DNA of 40,563 bases, taken from the NCBI GenBank assembly GCA_021786095.1, contig JAJYNX010000032.1:1-40563 (forward strand), given 5' to 3'. The DNA comes from Actinomycetes bacterium. GTDB taxonomy: Bacteria; Actinomycetota; Acidimicrobiia; Acidimicrobiales; RAAP-2. Position 1 is the stretch's first letter. Each line of letters begins with the position of its first letter. Below are positions 8,666 through 16,342 of the stretch, one piece after another. A program made the translations under genes and the position numbers. The notes beneath the pieces are model-generated. The model was not told the DNA's origin, searched no databases, and was given only the letters and a program-made list of their open reading frames with translations.

Positions 8666-9740
8666 CGTCTTCTCGACGCTGGCGGGCCAGGAGCGGGCGG
8701 CGGGGGCGTTGCGCCAGTACGCGCGCTCCCCGGTGCACGCGTACCTCCTGACGGGGCCGCGCGGCGCCGACCTGCGCGGCGCCCTGGTGGCCTTCGCCGC
8801 GGCGCTGCAGTGCGCGGAGCACGGGTGCGGGCACTGCGAGCGGTGCCGCCTGGTGCTCTCGGGTCACGACCCCGACGTCTACGTGGCGCCGCGGGCCGGG
8901 CTGGCGTGGCGGGTCGACGAGCTGCGCGAGGCCGATCGCGTGAGTCGGCGCCGGCCCCTGTCGCGGGGGTATCAGATCGTGATCATCGAGGACGTCGACG
9001 CTGCGGTGGCCGGCGCGTCGCCGGCTGGCGCCGCGCTGCTCAAGTCGCTGGAGGAGCCGCCGGCGCGCACGATCTTTCTCCTGAGCGCGCACGACACCCC
9101 GCCCGAGATGGACACGGTCGCGTCGCGCTGCGTGCGGGTAGCGCTGCGCGCTCCGTCCGACGTCGAGCTCACCGCCACGCTGGTCGGCGAGGGAGCGGCT
9201 CCCGAGGTCGCCGCGCTCGCGGTCGGCGCGGCCCACGGGGACCTGGGCCGGGCTCGGGTGCTCGTCGGTGACCCGGGTCTCGCGGCGCGCCTGGAGCGCT
9301 GGCGCACGGTGCCCGATCACCTCGGGGGCACGTCGGCCTCGGCGTCGGCACTGGCCGGCGAACTGCTGCGTGCGCTCGACGCGGCGAGCGAGCCACTGGC
9401 GGCGCGCCAGCGCGAGGAGGCCGCGCGCGAGGTACCGGAAGCGGGCTCGTCGCGCGGCGTGACGTCGCGCAAGGAACTCGACGCGCGCCGCCGCCGCGAA
9501 CAGCGTCGCTTTCGCGTCGACGAACTGCGCCTGGGGTGCGCGACGCTGGCGCGGGCCTACCGCGACCGGCTGGTGGAGGCCCTGGCGGCGGGAGCTGACG
9601 CGGCTCCTCGTGACCGGCGCCGGGCCCAGGCGGCGCTACGCGCGCTGGACGTCGTGGCGGAAGCCAGTCGACGTCTCGAGAGCAACCTCGACGAAACGCT
9701 GCTCGTTCACGACCTTCTGCTGTCATTGGTGGACGTGTAG
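8658..9740 (+). CDS. holB: DNA polymerase III subunit delta' (clamp-loader ATPase-like)
   Basis: 360-residue clamp-loader subunit. A degenerate P-loop (LLTGPRGADLRGAL) is followed by a zinc-binding Cys cluster, CAEHGCGHCERC, typical of delta'/gamma. VIIEDVDAAV corresponds to the Walker B strand and LLKSLEEPPARTIFLLS to the sensor 1 region; the P-loop lacks GKT, as expected for a subunit that does not hydrolyse ATP. The C-terminal half is helical and Arg/Ala rich. Residues ~240-275 look like a charged low-complexity linker. The frame is open further upstream, but ATG 8658 gives the usual AxVFSxLxGQ-type N-terminus and lies just inside the tmk end. Confidence 0.92.
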   Translation: MADVFSTLAGQERAAGALRQYARSPVHAYLLTGPRGADLRGALVAFAAALQCAEHGCGHCERCRLVLSGHDPDVYVAPRAGLAWRVDELREADRVSRRRPLSRGYQIVIIEDVDAAVAGASPAGAALLKSLEEPPARTIFLLSAHDTPPEMDTVASRCVRVALRAPSDVELTATLVGEGAAPEVAALAVGAAHGDLGRARVLVGDPGLAARLERWRTVPDHLGGTSASASALAGELLRALDAASEPLAARQREEAAREVPEAGSSRGVTSRKELDARRRREQRRFRVDELRLGCATLARAYRDRLVEALAAGADAAPRDRRRAQAALRALDVVAEASRRLESNLDETLLVHDLLLSLVDV

Positions 9741-9778
9741 CGGCGCTGGTCGTGCGGTCGGGTAATCTTGCTGCTTGC

Positions 9779-9851
9779 GCCTGGGTAGCTCAGTCGGTAG
9801 AGCAGCGCATTCGTAATGCGCAGGTCAAGGGTTCGAATCCCTTCCCAGGCT
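9779..9851 (+). tRNA. tRNA-Thr (anticodon CGT)
   Basis: A full cloverleaf can be folded. Acceptor GCCTGGG (9779-9785) pairs with CCCAGGC (9844-9850). The D-arm contains TAGCTCAGTCGGTAGAGCA. Anticodon stem GCGCA/TGCGC encloses loop TTCGTAA with anticodon CGT at 9812-9814, which reads ACG (Thr). The T-arm is GGGTTCGAATCCC. The 3' CCA is not encoded. The 3' end lies inside the antisense murD2 reading frame. Confidence 0.96.
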
Positions 9852-11147
9852 CCGGTGCACCTCGTGGGCGAAGTCCCGCGAGCGCTCCTCCCAGTCGCGG
9901 TAGCGATCGAAGCTGGGCGCGGCGGGAGAGAGCAGCACGACGCCGTGCTCGCCGAGCGCGGCCACCGCGTGCGCCACAGCCTCCTCCATCGTGTCCGCTC
10001 GGTACTGGCGCACGCGCGGCGCTCGCTCGCGCGTCACGTCGGCCAGGCGACGTCCGGCCTCGCCCATGGTGATCAGGGCGGTGGCGGGCTGGCGCGCCGC
10101 CAGCGCCTCGCCCAGCTCCGCGTAGTCCACGCCCCGATCGAAGCCGCCGGCGATGAGCGCCACCGGCTCGTCGGCGAAGACGGCCAGGGCGGCCAGCGTG
10201 GGGAGGGGCGCCGTCGCCAGCCCGTCGTCCACGAAGCGCAGCGCTCCCTCGTGGCGCGCGCGCGTCGCCACGAGGGTCAGGCGCCCGGGCAAGGGGCTGA
10301 AGGAGGCGGCCCGCCCGGCTGCGGCCGCGATCACCTCGTCGCGGGGCCGCTCGGTCATCGCCGTGACGGCCGCCAGGGCGAGGGCCACGTTGCTCTCGTT
10401 GTGCGCGCCCAGCAGCCCCAACACGTTCGCGAGGCCCCCATCGTCGGGCGCGACGTAGGTCACGTCGCCCCCGAGACGGTCCGCCGCCGCGCGCAGCGCC
10501 GGCTGATCGGCCACCAGTGTCCGGTGCCACCCCTCGGCGCGGGTGAGTGAGAGCTTGTCGTCGTGGTACTGCTCCAGGGAGCCGTGCCAGTCGAGGTGAT
10601 CGGCGCCGAGCGAGGTCACGACCACGAGGGACGGCGCGACGTCGATATCCACGCACTGGTAACTCGAGACCTCCACGACGAGCCAGCCGTGGCGGTCGTC
10701 CACCTGGGGGTCGTAGGGGGGCAGGCCGCTGTTGCCGACGCGGTGGGCGTCGTCGCCGACGCACTCGAGGAGGAAGGCGATGAGTGCGGTGGTGGTGGAC
10801 TTGCCCTTGGTGCCCGTGACGGTCACGACGCGTGACCGGTCGACGTCGTGCAGCCAGAGGTTGAGCGCCGAGCAGACCACGACCCCGTGCTCCTCCAGGT
10901 CGAGCACGTCGGGTCGGCGCCGGGGGATGCCGGGGCTCTTCACGACGGCGTCGCACGTGAGCAGGGCCTCGTGGCCGCCGTCGGTGGTCACGAGGACGTC
11001 GCGACCCCGTCCGGGGGCGTCGTCGACCAGGACGAGCGAGTCCGCGAGTCCGAGCAGGCGTCGGTGGGTGGCGCGGCCCTCGACGCCGTAGCCGAAGATT
11101 CCGACCCGTCGCCCCGCGAGGTCAGCGAAGCCAGTGGGCCGGAGCAC
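9825..11147 (-). CDS. murD2: MurD2-type UDP-MurNAc-L-Ala : L-glutamate ligase (MurD family)
   Basis: 440-residue Mur ligase. The N-terminal Rossmann segment is GRRVGIFGYGVEGRATHRRL. The central ATPase P-loop reads VTVTGTKGKSTTTALIAF, where canonical MurD has GTNGKTTT. SLGADHLDWHGSLEQY and LLGAHNESNVALALAAV are Mur-ligase middle-domain motifs, and the C-terminal domain includes ALIAGGFDRGVDY. MurD normally adds D-Glu to UDP-MurNAc-L-Ala. Here the gene overlaps murL by 26 nt, the pairing described in Xanthomonas where MurD2 adds L-Glu and MurL epimerises it, so the MurD2 assignment rests mainly on context. The GTG start at 11147 is chosen because it gives the expected short N-terminus. The 3' end (GRDSNP, stop 9825) runs 27 nt into the antisense tRNA-Thr gene. 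Confidence 0.82.
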   Translation of the reverse strand: MLRPTGFADLAGRRVGIFGYGVEGRATHRRLLGLADSLVLVDDAPGRGRDVLVTTDGGHEALLTCDAVVKSPGIPRRRPDVLDLEEHGVVVCSALNLWLHDVDRSRVVTVTGTKGKSTTTALIAFLLECVGDDAHRVGNSGLPPYDPQVDDRHGWLVVEVSSYQCVDIDVAPSLVVVTSLGADHLDWHGSLEQYHDDKLSLTRAEGWHRTLVADQPALRAAADRLGGDVTYVAPDDGGLANVLGLLGAHNESNVALALAAVTAMTERPRDEVIAAAAGRAASFSPLPGRLTLVATRARHEGALRFVDDGLATAPLPTLAALAVFADEPVALIAGGFDRGVDYAELGEALAARQPATALITMGEAGRRLADVTRERAPRVRQYRADTMEEAVAHAVAALGEHGVVLLSPAAPSFDRYRDWEERSRDFAHEVHRSLGRDSNP

Positions 11148-12438
11148 GGGTGCGTCCCTGGGGCGTGAGGAGAGTCTCGAGGGGGGCCGACGGCGCGCGC
11201 GCCGCCAGATCGGCCAGGGCGGGGACGTCGCGCCACGCGCCGCGCCGCGCGATCGCCGTGAGCGCGGCGGCGCTCTCGTCGGGGTCGCCGACGCACTCGA
11301 AGGGCTTGTGGTGCTCGCCGAGACCCACCAGGTCGGCCAGCGCACCGAGGCGCGCGGGATCGCTCAGGGGCTCCACGCCCAGCGCCGTGCGCAGGGTCGA
11401 GCGCTCGATGAAGGGGGCGAGGACCAGGTCGATGAAGAGGCACTTGTCGCACTCGCCGCACCACGTGGCGGCGCGCGCGGCCGGATCCTGAGCGAAGGCG
11501 CGATTGCAGCTGCGAAACACGTGGTGGTACTGGGGGAGACGGCTGAACGCCTCGGCGACCCACAGCTCGCTGCGATCGCGCAGCAGGCTCGCCACGGTGA
11601 GCGACGGCCCGACGGTCTCCTCGAGCGCCGCGCCGATCAGCTCCTCGGCCGCGAGCGACTTGCTCCACTGGTGGTTGACCTCGCGCCCGGCGACGCGCAG
11701 GTTGGGCACCGACGCCGAGTGCTCGTTGCTCATCACGACGCCCCCGCGGCCGGTCGACACCGCCGCCACCGCGGCCAGCAGGGTGATCATCGCGGTGACC
11801 GGGACGTGGCCGCGCAACTGCCCGTCCCCTCCGTGCAGCACCTGGGGATCGATCGCGCGCGTGGCGCGCACGACTGGGCGACCGGTGACGGCGGCGGTCT
11901 GGTCGAGCGCCGCGAAGCGCCCGCTCGCTGGGCTGACGACGAAGAGGGTCTGGTCCAGGTGCGCAGGCAGGGTCTCGACGCTCACCACCGAGTCGATGCC
12001 GCCGCCGAAGGGGACCAGCACTCGTGACGGGTCGAGCGTGGCCGGCGCGAAGGGGGGTGCGAGGGCGAGTGACCGCCCGCCCTCGATGACGACGTCGTCC
12101 AGGGTCAGCGCGTTGCGGTAGGCGAACTCGCCGAGGCCGTCAATCAGCGCCGCGCGCACCAGCGCGCCCCCGTGGGGGCCCACGGGGGTGTCGCCCAGGT
12201 CGATGAGGGGCGGCGCGCCGACCTTGTAGTAGGAGAGTCCGGCGAGCAGGTACCACAGGTGGGCCACCGCGGTGACCGCTGGCGAGCGGAGGGACCCGGC
12301 ACCCTCGAACACGACGGTCTCACGGAAGACTCGCCCGTCGAGGTCGAAGTGTCCCGTGAGCGTGTCGTCGGTGACCGCCAGCCCGAGGTAGGTGAAGCGA
12401 CGGGCGCGTGGGGTCGTCGTTCCCATCACGGTTCCCAT
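11122..12438 (-). CDS. murL: MurL: UDP-MurNAc-L-Ala-L-Glu epimerase
   Basis: 438-residue protein matching the MurL family by several landmarks: GLGEFAYRNALTLDD, the PP-loop-like VPFGGGIDSVVSVETL, SNEHSAS, VNHQWSKSL, SCNRAFAQ, a WCGECDKCLFIDLVLAPF cysteine cluster, and HKPFECVGDP near the C-terminus. MurL converts the terminal L-Glu of UDP-MurNAc-L-Ala-L-Glu to D-Glu with ATP and Mg2+, replacing a free glutamate racemase (MurI) in supplying D-Glu to peptidoglycan. The loop reads GGGIDS rather than the GGGKDS I remember for the Xanthomonas protein, so one residue differs in the presumed nucleotide loop. A second ATG at 12426 is an alternative start. The gene is 6 bp after pgeF and overlaps murD2, making a peptidoglycan-precursor operon. 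Confidence 0.88.
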   Translation of the reverse strand: MGTVMGTTTPRARRFTYLGLAVTDDTLTGHFDLDGRVFRETVVFEGAGSLRSPAVTAVAHLWYLLAGLSYYKVGAPPLIDLGDTPVGPHGGALVRAALIDGLGEFAYRNALTLDDVVIEGGRSLALAPPFAPATLDPSRVLVPFGGGIDSVVSVETLPAHLDQTLFVVSPASGRFAALDQTAAVTGRPVVRATRAIDPQVLHGGDGQLRGHVPVTAMITLLAAVAAVSTGRGGVVMSNEHSASVPNLRVAGREVNHQWSKSLAAEELIGAALEETVGPSLTVASLLRDRSELWVAEAFSRLPQYHHVFRSCNRAFAQDPAARAATWCGECDKCLFIDLVLAPFIERSTLRTALGVEPLSDPARLGALADLVGLGEHHKPFECVGDPDESAAALTAIARRGAWRDVPALADLAARAPSAPLETLLTPQGRTRAPAHWLR

Positions 12439-12444
12439 CGCGAC

Positions 12445-13170
12445 TCATGCTACGTGGCGTCGGGCGACGAGCGCGAAGCGGCCGCAGGGCCGTACGGCGC
12501 GGTCACTGAAGAAGAGCGCGTCGTCGTCGGTGCGCTCGACGCAGGCCGTGACGTGTTCGCCGTCGAGACCGGCCTCGGCCAGTCGGTGCTCGACCACGCG
12601 AGTCAGATCGAGGAGCCAACGGTCGCCACCGTCGCGGCGCCGCGCGCCGGGCACGTCGGCGAAGTGACCGGCGACCTCGGGGCCGACCTGGTAGCGGTCC
12701 CCGGAGATCGCCGGTCCGATGAGGGCGTGGACGTCCTGGGGGCGCTCGAAGTGGGCCAGCACGCTCTCGAGCACGCCCGCGGCGAGTCCCCGCCAGCCCG
12801 CGTGGGCCACGGCGAGACGCCCGCGGCGCGGATCCACGAGCAGCACGGGAACGCAGTCGGCGACCAGGATCGCGAGGGCGAGGTCGCGCGAGGAGGTGAC
12901 CAGGGCGTCGGCGTGCGCCGACGCGGCGTCGCGGGCGTCGCCCACCTCGACGACCTCGCGCCCGTGGATCTGGTCGACCACGATCAGGTCGCCCTCGGCG
13001 ACACCCACCGCGTCGGCCACGCGTCGTCGGTTCTCGCGCACTCGAGCCGGGTCGTCGCCGACGTGGTCCCCCAGGTTGAGCGAGTCGTAGGGGGGGTCGC
13101 TCACCCCGCCCGCGCGCGTGGTGACGAAGGCGTCCACGCCGAGGGCGCGGGCGTCATCGACCACCAGCAC
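12445..13170 (-). CDS. pgeF: PgeF-type peptidoglycan editing factor (YfiH/LACC1 family)
   Basis: 241-residue protein of the YfiH/YlmD family (formerly called laccase-like polyphenol oxidases). Visible motifs are FVTTRAGGVSDPPYDSLNLG, VVDQIHGREVVEV, ILVADCVPVLLVD and AVAHAGWRGLA, which supply the conserved His-Cys-His metal/active site. E. coli PgeF keeps L-Ser out of the first peptidoglycan stem position; other members act on purine nucleosides. Its place between zur and murL favours the cell-wall role. The frame is open to 13338, but that part overlaps the fur-family gene and is arginine-rich; GTG 13170 (or 13164) gives the family-typical length. A 26-bp gap separates it from the upstream regulator, so they are probably cotranscribed. 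Confidence 0.85.
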   Translation of the reverse strand: MLVVDDARALGVDAFVTTRAGGVSDPPYDSLNLGDHVGDDPARVRENRRRVADAVGVAEGDLIVVDQIHGREVVEVGDARDAASAHADALVTSSRDLALAILVADCVPVLLVDPRRGRLAVAHAGWRGLAAGVLESVLAHFERPQDVHALIGPAISGDRYQVGPEVAGHFADVPGARRRDGGDRWLLDLTRVVEHRLAEAGLDGEHVTACVERTDDDALFFSDRAVRPCGRFALVARRHVA

Positions 13171-13196
13171 GTCCAGGCGGCCTCGGCGCGACGGGC

Positions 13197-13598
13197 TCAG
13201 CGCGGCGCGTCGTGGCACGCGGGGCACACTCCGGTCAGCTCGAGGACGTGGTGCACGTCGTAGAAGCCGTGCTCGACGGCCACCGCGCGCGTCCAGCCCT
13301 CCAGGGGCGGGATGTCGATCTCCCACGTGGCTCCGCACACCCGACAGGCCAGGTGGTGGTGGTGGGTCTCGGCCGCACAGCGCCGGTAGAGGCTCTCGCC
13401 GCGCTCGTTCATCACCGCGTCGACGTCGCCGCTCGCCGCGAGCTTCTTCAGTTGGGCGTAGACCGTGGCCAGGGCCACGCGGTCCCCCACCGCGGCGATA
13501 CGCGCGTAGAGCTCCTGCGCGCTGACGAAGCCCGCCGCCTGATCGAGGGCGGCCAGGATCGCGCGTCGCTGGGTGGTGTTGCGTGGGCTCACGATCAC
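13197..13598 (-). CDS. zur: Fur-family transcriptional regulator, probably Zur
   Basis: 133-residue Fur-family repressor. The winged helix (~1-80) contains NTTQRRAILAALDQ, SAQELYARIAA and ALATVYAQLKKL. The metal-binding/dimerisation part has HHHHLACRVCGATWEI and TGVCPACHD, that is two CxxC pairs for a structural zinc. Its divergent neighbour is a ZnuA/ZnuC/ZnuB uptake operon, so zinc-responsive Zur is the best guess; a manganese-sensing relative cannot be excluded. Two similar palindromes between the start codons are the natural operators and imply autoregulation. GTG at 13598 is used; GTG 13592 is also possible. It leads the minus-strand series zur-pgeF-murL-murD2. Confidence 0.88.
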   Translation of the reverse strand: MIVSPRNTTQRRAILAALDQAAGFVSAQELYARIAAVGDRVALATVYAQLKKLAASGDVDAVMNERGESLYRRCAAETHHHHLACRVCGATWEIDIPPLEGWTRAVAVEHGFYDVHHVLELTGVCPACHDAPR

Positions 13599-13613
13599 CG
13601 CGGGTGGGGGGAT

Positions 13614-13658
13614 TTGTTCTCTAGAATGATTCCAACTATACTATCTAGAACGGTTCTA
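13614..13658 (+). promoter_or_regulatory. Divergent zur/znuA promoters with two Zur-type operator palindromes
   Basis: Box 1 (13622-13634) is TAGAATGATTCCA and box 2 (13646-13658) is TAGAACGGTTCTA, the latter a perfect 6-1-6 palindrome; they share the pattern TAGAAYGRTTCYA and their centres are 24 bp apart. For znuA, TTGTTC (13614-13619), a 17-bp spacer and TATACT (13637-13642) form a good sigma-70-type promoter. On the other strand TATAGT (13640 to 13635) can serve zur. The two -10 boxes lie between the operators, so one bound repressor assembly would shut both directions. The region is AT-rich compared with its surroundings. Confidence 0.72.
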
Positions 13659-13673
13659 CACAAGGGGACGACA

Positions 13674-14618
13674 ATGAGAGCGACAGCGCAGCACCCGCGC
13701 CGGTGGCATCGCGTCGGGATCGCCCTGGCCATGGCCGTCGTGGCGGTGGGCCTGAGCGGGTGCAACTCGGGCGGATCGAGCGCCAGCGGTGTGATCGCGG
13801 CCGTGGGAGCCGAGAACCAGTACGCCAACGTCATCGCGCAGATCGGGGGTCGCTACGTCCACGTCGCGGCGATCATGAGCAACCCCAGCGTCGATCCGCA
13901 CACCTTCGAGGTGTCCACCTCGGTCGCCCAGGTGGTGTCCCAGGCGCGCCTGGTGGTGCAGAACGGCCTCGGCTACGACCAGTTCATGACCCAGCTCGAG
14001 TCGGCCTCGCCCTCCTCGTCGCGCCGGGTGATCGACGTCCAGCACCTGCTGACGCTGAGTGACGCGACCCCGAACCCGCACCTGTGGTACAAGCCGACGA
14101 CCATGCCGATCGTGGCTGCGGCGATCGAGCGCGATCTGGCGGCGATGGCACCGACGCACGCGAACTACTTCGCCGCGCGCCTGGCGCGCTTTCGCTCGTC
14201 CTTCGCGCCCCTGACGGCGCAGATCCGCGCCTTTCGCGCCCGCTTCGCCGGCGACGTGGTGGCGACCACCGAGCCGGTGGCGGACTACCTGCTCACGGCG
14301 CTCGGCCTGGTCGACGCGACGCCCTGGCGGCTGCAGGCGGACGTCATGAACGGAATCGACCCGGCGCCCGAGGACGTGGCGACCCTGCAGACGATGATCC
14401 GCGACCACCACGTGGCGGCGCTGTGCTACAACGCCCAGGTCACCAGCTCGGTGACCCTGGCGCTTCGCTCGCTGGCCCAGAGTGCGGGCGTGCCGATCGT
14501 GGCGGTCTACGAGACGATGCCCGAGCCGGGGTACGACTACCAGTCCTGGATGAGCGCCGAGATCCACGCGCTGACTCTGGCCCTCACCACGCACCACTCG
14601 ACGACGGAGTTGCGATGA
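13674..14618 (+). CDS. znuA: Metal (Zn/Mn) ABC transporter substrate-binding lipoprotein (ZnuA family)
   Basis: 314-residue cluster A-I metal-binding lipoprotein. The signal has a basic N-terminus, a hydrophobic core (VGIALAMAVVAVG) and lipobox LSGC with lipidated C30. Candidate metal ligands by family position are H76 (DPHTFEV), H136 (NPHLWYK), E200 (TTEPVADY) and E280 (VYETMPEPG). True zinc binders usually have a third His, while Mn/Fe binders such as PsaA have Glu there, so metal preference is open. No His-rich loop is present. ATG 13674 has AAGGGG 6 nt upstream; the open frame upstream of this covers zur in antisense. The stop overlaps the ATPase start (ATGA). Confidence 0.9.
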   Translation: MRATAQHPRRWHRVGIALAMAVVAVGLSGCNSGGSSASGVIAAVGAENQYANVIAQIGGRYVHVAAIMSNPSVDPHTFEVSTSVAQVVSQARLVVQNGLGYDQFMTQLESASPSSSRRVIDVQHLLTLSDATPNPHLWYKPTTMPIVAAAIERDLAAMAPTHANYFAARLARFRSSFAPLTAQIRAFRARFAGDVVATTEPVADYLLTALGLVDATPWRLQADVMNGIDPAPEDVATLQTMIRDHHVAALCYNAQVTSSVTLALRSLAQSAGVPIVAVYETMPEPGYDYQSWMSAEIHALTLALTTHHSTTELR

Positions 14619-15445
14619 GCGACCACGAACCCTCCACGGCACTGCTCGAGGTGCGCGACGTCAACGTGAGCGCGGACGGACGCGACATCCTGCGCGACGT
14701 TCACTTCTCGATCAACCACGGCGAGTTCACGGGGCTGATCGGCTCCAACGGTGCCGGCAAGACGACGCTGTTCCGCGTGATCCTCGGTATCCAGGAGCAC
14801 GCCTCGGGTGAGGTCCTCCTGCACGGCGAGCCCCTGACGAGGTCGAACCGGTCGATCGGCTACGTGCCCCAGAAGGTCCTGTTCGACCCCGACCTGCCCA
14901 TACGGGCGCGCGACCTGGTGGCGCTCGGCGCCGACGGGCACCGCTACGGCCTGCGCCGCCGGCCCCGTGCGCTGCACGACGCGGTGGACGAGATGCTCGA
15001 CGCGGTGGACGCCGGCGCCTTCGCCGACCGTCGGGTGGGCAGCCTCTCGGGCGGGGAGCAGCAGCGCGTCCTGATCGCCCACTCGCTGATCAGCCGCCCC
15101 GAGCTGCTGCTGCTCGACGAGCCGCTGGCCAACCTGGATCCGGGCAGCGTGCAGGAGATCATCGCGCTGCTGCACCGCGTCGCGCAGCGCCAGCGGGTCG
15201 CCATCCTGCTCTCGGCGCACGAGATGAACCCGCTGCTGCCGGTGATGGACCGGATCGTCTACGTGGCCAACGGCCACGTCGCGAGCGGGACGACCGACGA
15301 GGTGGTGCGCCCGAGCGTGCTCAGTGCGCTCTACGGGCACCACGTGGACGTCCTGCGCGTGCACGGCCGCGTGCTGGTGGTGGCCACGGCCCTCCCGGTG
15401 GGTCCGGCGCCCAACGACGAGCACCCCGAGTTCGTGGTCGAGTAG
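14615..15445 (+). CDS. znuC: Metal ABC transporter ATP-binding protein (ZnuC family)
   Basis: 276-residue ABC ATPase that energises metal import. Walker A is GSNGAGKTT, the Q-loop lies in IGYVPQKVLF, the signature is LSGGEQQRVLIAHSL, Walker B is LLLLDEPLANLD, and the H-loop is LLSAHEMNPLLP. The C-terminal ~45 residues (from about 232) extend past the core, as in other ZnuC/MntB members. ATG 14615 overlaps the znuA stop by 4 nt. The next gene, a membrane permease, starts 6 bp after the stop, so stoichiometric cotranslation is likely. Confidence 0.94.
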   Translation: MSDHEPSTALLEVRDVNVSADGRDILRDVHFSINHGEFTGLIGSNGAGKTTLFRVILGIQEHASGEVLLHGEPLTRSNRSIGYVPQKVLFDPDLPIRARDLVALGADGHRYGLRRRPRALHDAVDEMLDAVDAGAFADRRVGSLSGGEQQRVLIAHSLISRPELLLLDEPLANLDPGSVQEIIALLHRVAQRQRVAILLSAHEMNPLLPVMDRIVYVANGHVASGTTDEVVRPSVLSALYGHHVDVLRVHGRVLVVATALPVGPAPNDEHPEFVVE

Positions 15446-15451
15446 GCGACC

Positions 15452-16342
15452 GTGGGCTGGCTCTTCGAACCCGGGTGGTGGGCGAACGGTACCGTGCGCA
15501 CGGCGCTGCTGGTCGGCTTCGTCGTCGCCGTCACCTCGGCGGTGGTCGGGATCTTCACGGTGATGCGGGGTCAGTCCTTCGCGGGCCACGCCCTGACCGA
15601 CGTGGCGACCGCGGGCGGGGCCGGCGCGTTCCTGGCCGGCGTCGCGCCCCTGGTGGGCTTCGTGGGCGGCGGGGTGTTGGGGGCGGGCGCCATGGACGCG
15701 ATCGGAGTGCAGCGGGTCAAGGGCCGCGACATCGCCACCGGCGTGGTGCTCGGTGCCGCCATGGGCCTGGCGGCCCTCTTCCTCTTCCTCTCCGCGCGCA
15801 GCAGCTCCGCGTCCGGCACCACCCAGTTGGTCCTCTTCGGCTCGATCTTCACCGTGAGCCCCTCCACCCTCCCCGAGGTGTCGTGGCTGAGCGGTGCCGT
15901 GCTGGTCACACTCGCCGCCGTGGCGCGGCCGCTCCTGCTCAGCTCGCTCAGCGTCGAGCTGGCGGCGGCCCGGGGTGTGCGCCTGCGGTCGGTGGGCCTG
16001 ATCTTCATGGTGGTGCTGGCGGTCGCGGTCGGCATGTCGGCCATCGTGATCGGTGCGATCCTCTCCACGGCCCTGCTGATCGGCCCACCGGCGAGCGCGC
16101 TGCGCGTCGCGCGACGCGTGGGCCGCGCGGTCGCCCTGGCGGCGGGGCTCGGCGTGCTGGCCACCTGGGTCGGCGTGCTGTTCGCCTACGACAGCTACTA
16201 CTGGTTCCCGTCGCACCGCAGCCTGCCCGTCAGCTTCTTCGTGGTCGCCGCGATCGTGGTGGAGTACCTCGTGGCCAGCGTGCTGCGACGCCGCACCCGA
16301 CCGGCGCCGGTCGCGGCCTCCGAACCCGAGGGGTGGACCTAG
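15452..16342 (+). CDS. znuB: Metal ABC transporter permease (ZnuB family), first copy
   Basis: 296-residue integral membrane protein of the ABC-3 family with about 8-9 hydrophobic segments. VMRGQSFAGHALTDVATAGGAGAF near the N-terminus and VIGAILSTALLIGPPASAL in the C-terminal half are family hallmarks; the latter is the coupling region that faces the ATPase. A GTG start at 15452 follows the ATPase stop by 6 bp. The last residues (RRRTRPAPVAA) are basic and cytosolic. A second, different permease follows directly, so the transporter is probably a heterodimer in the membrane, as in some Mn/Zn systems (MntC/MntD type). Confidence 0.92.
   Translation: MGWLFEPGWWANGTVRTALLVGFVVAVTSAVVGIFTVMRGQSFAGHALTDVATAGGAGAFLAGVAPLVGFVGGGVLGAGAMDAIGVQRVKGRDIATGVVLGAAMGLAALFLFLSARSSSASGTTQLVLFGSIFTVSPSTLPEVSWLSGAVLVTLAAVARPLLLSSLSVELAAARGVRLRSVGLIFMVVLAVAVGMSAIVIGAILSTALLIGPPASALRVARRVGRAVALAAGLGVLATWVGVLFAYDSYYWFPSHRSLPVSFFVVAAIVVEYLVASVLRRRTRPAPVAASEPEGWT

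Noticed and set aside
14537-16216. A 559-codon minus-strand frame opposite znuC and znuB
   Set aside because: Arg/His-rich shadow translation; the plus-strand ABC transporter genes are unambiguous.
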